From Candidatus Fukatsuia endosymbiont of Tuberolachnus salignus (GTDB lineage Bacteria > Pseudomonadota > Gammaproteobacteria > Enterobacterales > Enterobacteriaceae): 64,000 nucleotides of DNA. The notes under the pieces were generated by a model. That model worked only from the letters and a program-made list of their open reading frames with translations, did no database searches and was not told the DNA's origin. Positions 63,201 through 64,000 of the stretch are shown here, piece after piece; position 1 is the stretch's first letter; every line of letters begins with the position of its first letter. A program made the position numbers and the translations under genes. The stretch is taken from contig NZ_OZ034983.1 in the NCBI RefSeq assembly GCF_964030845.1, positions 434,001 through 498,000 on the forward strand, given 5' to 3'.

Positions 63201-64000
63201 AGGCTAAAGTCGTTTTGGTGTTAAACCGGGGTCAGGGCGCGATTAAAATTGAGAGTAATAATCAAAAAATTGAGTGGATCATTGAAGCTAGCCATTTGCC
63301 GTTGATTGAAGTGCGCGATGCTAAAGAAGGCACTAATGGTCGAAAACTCACCTTTTCGAGCAAAAAATTACTCGCCAATGGGTCCTATGAGGATGAAACC
63401 ATCGCCATCATTACCATTAGCGATAGAACGAAAACCACACTGCGCATTCAGCTAAAGCGAGGCACGATAACATTGGATATTCCACAAGATAGCCATCACT
63501 ATCCGGTTCGCCACGCGCTGCCTGTGCCAGGTAATGGCAATAGCCATACGCTGCAAGAAGTCAATCAATTCATTAGTGCCGAAGCGAGCTACCCGCGGAT
63601 CATTCATTATTTGAAAGTAGATAAGTTTAAGTTCAATGGCGTTAACAATGAAAACTGCTTTTATCTTAAAGATCCGGATAAAGTGGTTTATATCCCAGAC
63701 AGCACCGATCTAAAATTTAATCAAGTTAAATTAATGTTTTACAATGATAAATACGTTTTTTACCAAGGTGACATCACCTTTTCTGTATTGAATGAGCACG
63801 CTAATCAAACCTTAAAACAGGTATTTTGGATCAGCTTGTTAAACACCAATCAAGTGCATCGGATCTATCTGCCAATAGTCCATCTTATGGATCATCAGCA
63901 AGACGTCAAAACCTCCTCGACCATGATCCAAACGCAAGTGTTAGAAAAAGGCATTCTGTTTAAGCAACAGTTTACTGATTATAGTGGGAAAAAGACGATT
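60299..64000 (+). pseudogene. TcdA/TcdB-like toxin, protease and pore part, continuing after TAA and off the window
   Basis: Directly after the TAA the same frame stays open for 1234 codons to the window end. The C80 protease domain has the His of LIGHGSD (codon 60386) and the Cys of LSVVACRF (codon 60494), 36 residues apart, as in the dyad of TcdB and MARTX toxins. Downstream, about 62120-62520, is a TcdA/TcdB pore-like region with long hydrophobic stretches (IIFGSISLGLSLGFIVASVL, LLSAVLLPIGLLLAGLRYLV). A beta-rich region similar to the delivery domain follows. No start codon with a good ribosome-binding site is seen after the TAA; an ATG at 60300 is out of frame and stops after six codons. 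Confidence 0.75.

Overview
The window looks like part of the chromosome of a host-associated member of the Enterobacterales. The core genes (waaQ-like, rpiA, ygfA, 6S RNA, zapA, pepN, asnS, ompF-type porin, aspC) match enterobacterial homologues closely. The DNA is also rich in IS630-type elements, prophages, pseudogenes and MITE-like repeats, and genes expected between neighbours (serA between rpiA and ygfA, pncB between pepN and asnS) are absent. With the large clostridial-toxin-like gene and the Fic protein, this resembles facultative insect symbionts of the Hamiltonella/Regiella type. That assignment is inferred from gene content, not proven.

Layout. (1) 1-13.6 kb: a P2-like prophage (A), read right to left as holin Y, X, L, M, N, O, then P and Q divergently, a probable cos site, a HAD-type pseudogene, a Fic protein, replication protein A, small early genes, and a P2-type Cox/C switch. 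(2) 13.7-16.6 kb: a P4-like module (AlpA regulator, small genes, P4-family integrase) beside tRNA-Pro(GGG). (3) 16.8-28 kb: the chromosomal core block, ending in an isolated TraF-like signal peptidase. (4) 28-29.4 kb: a transposase remnant and a complete IS630-type element (IS630a), which truncates a P2-type integrase. (5) 29.4-52.1 kb: a second P2-like prophage (B) in inverted orientation. It has a different immunity region, a HigBA-like module inserted beside int, HicAB in the cos-proximal cargo slot, and then Q, P, O, N, M, L, X, lysis genes, R, S, a second HigBA module, V, W, J, I, H and a tail-fibre assembly gene. It stops where an IS630b element begins, so tail sheath, tube, tape-measure and ogr genes are absent. 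(6) 52.1-57.4 kb: a pile-up of IS630a, IS630b and MITE copies with trapped gene fragments. (7) 57.4-64 kb: antitoxin remnants, a SnoaL-like gene and a very large TcdA/TcdB-like toxin gene that runs off the window.

How the parts work together. The two prophages are nearly identical in the head genes, in the O/P control region and in gene A. They differ in immunity regions and cargo, so they look like heteroimmune relatives that diverged or recombined by module. B carries frameshifts in M, in an early gene and in its Cox-like gene, has a truncated int and lacks the distal tail genes, so it is defective. A has no P2-type int in this window; a P4-type integrase stands in that position.

The most interesting locus is the toxin at 58.6-64 kb. 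It has a GT44-like N-terminal domain whose DXD motif is replaced, a C80-type cysteine protease domain with a recognisable His/Cys pair, and a hydrophobic TcdA/TcdB-like pore region, all in one reading frame. A single in-frame TAA lies between the start of the protease domain and its catalytic residues.
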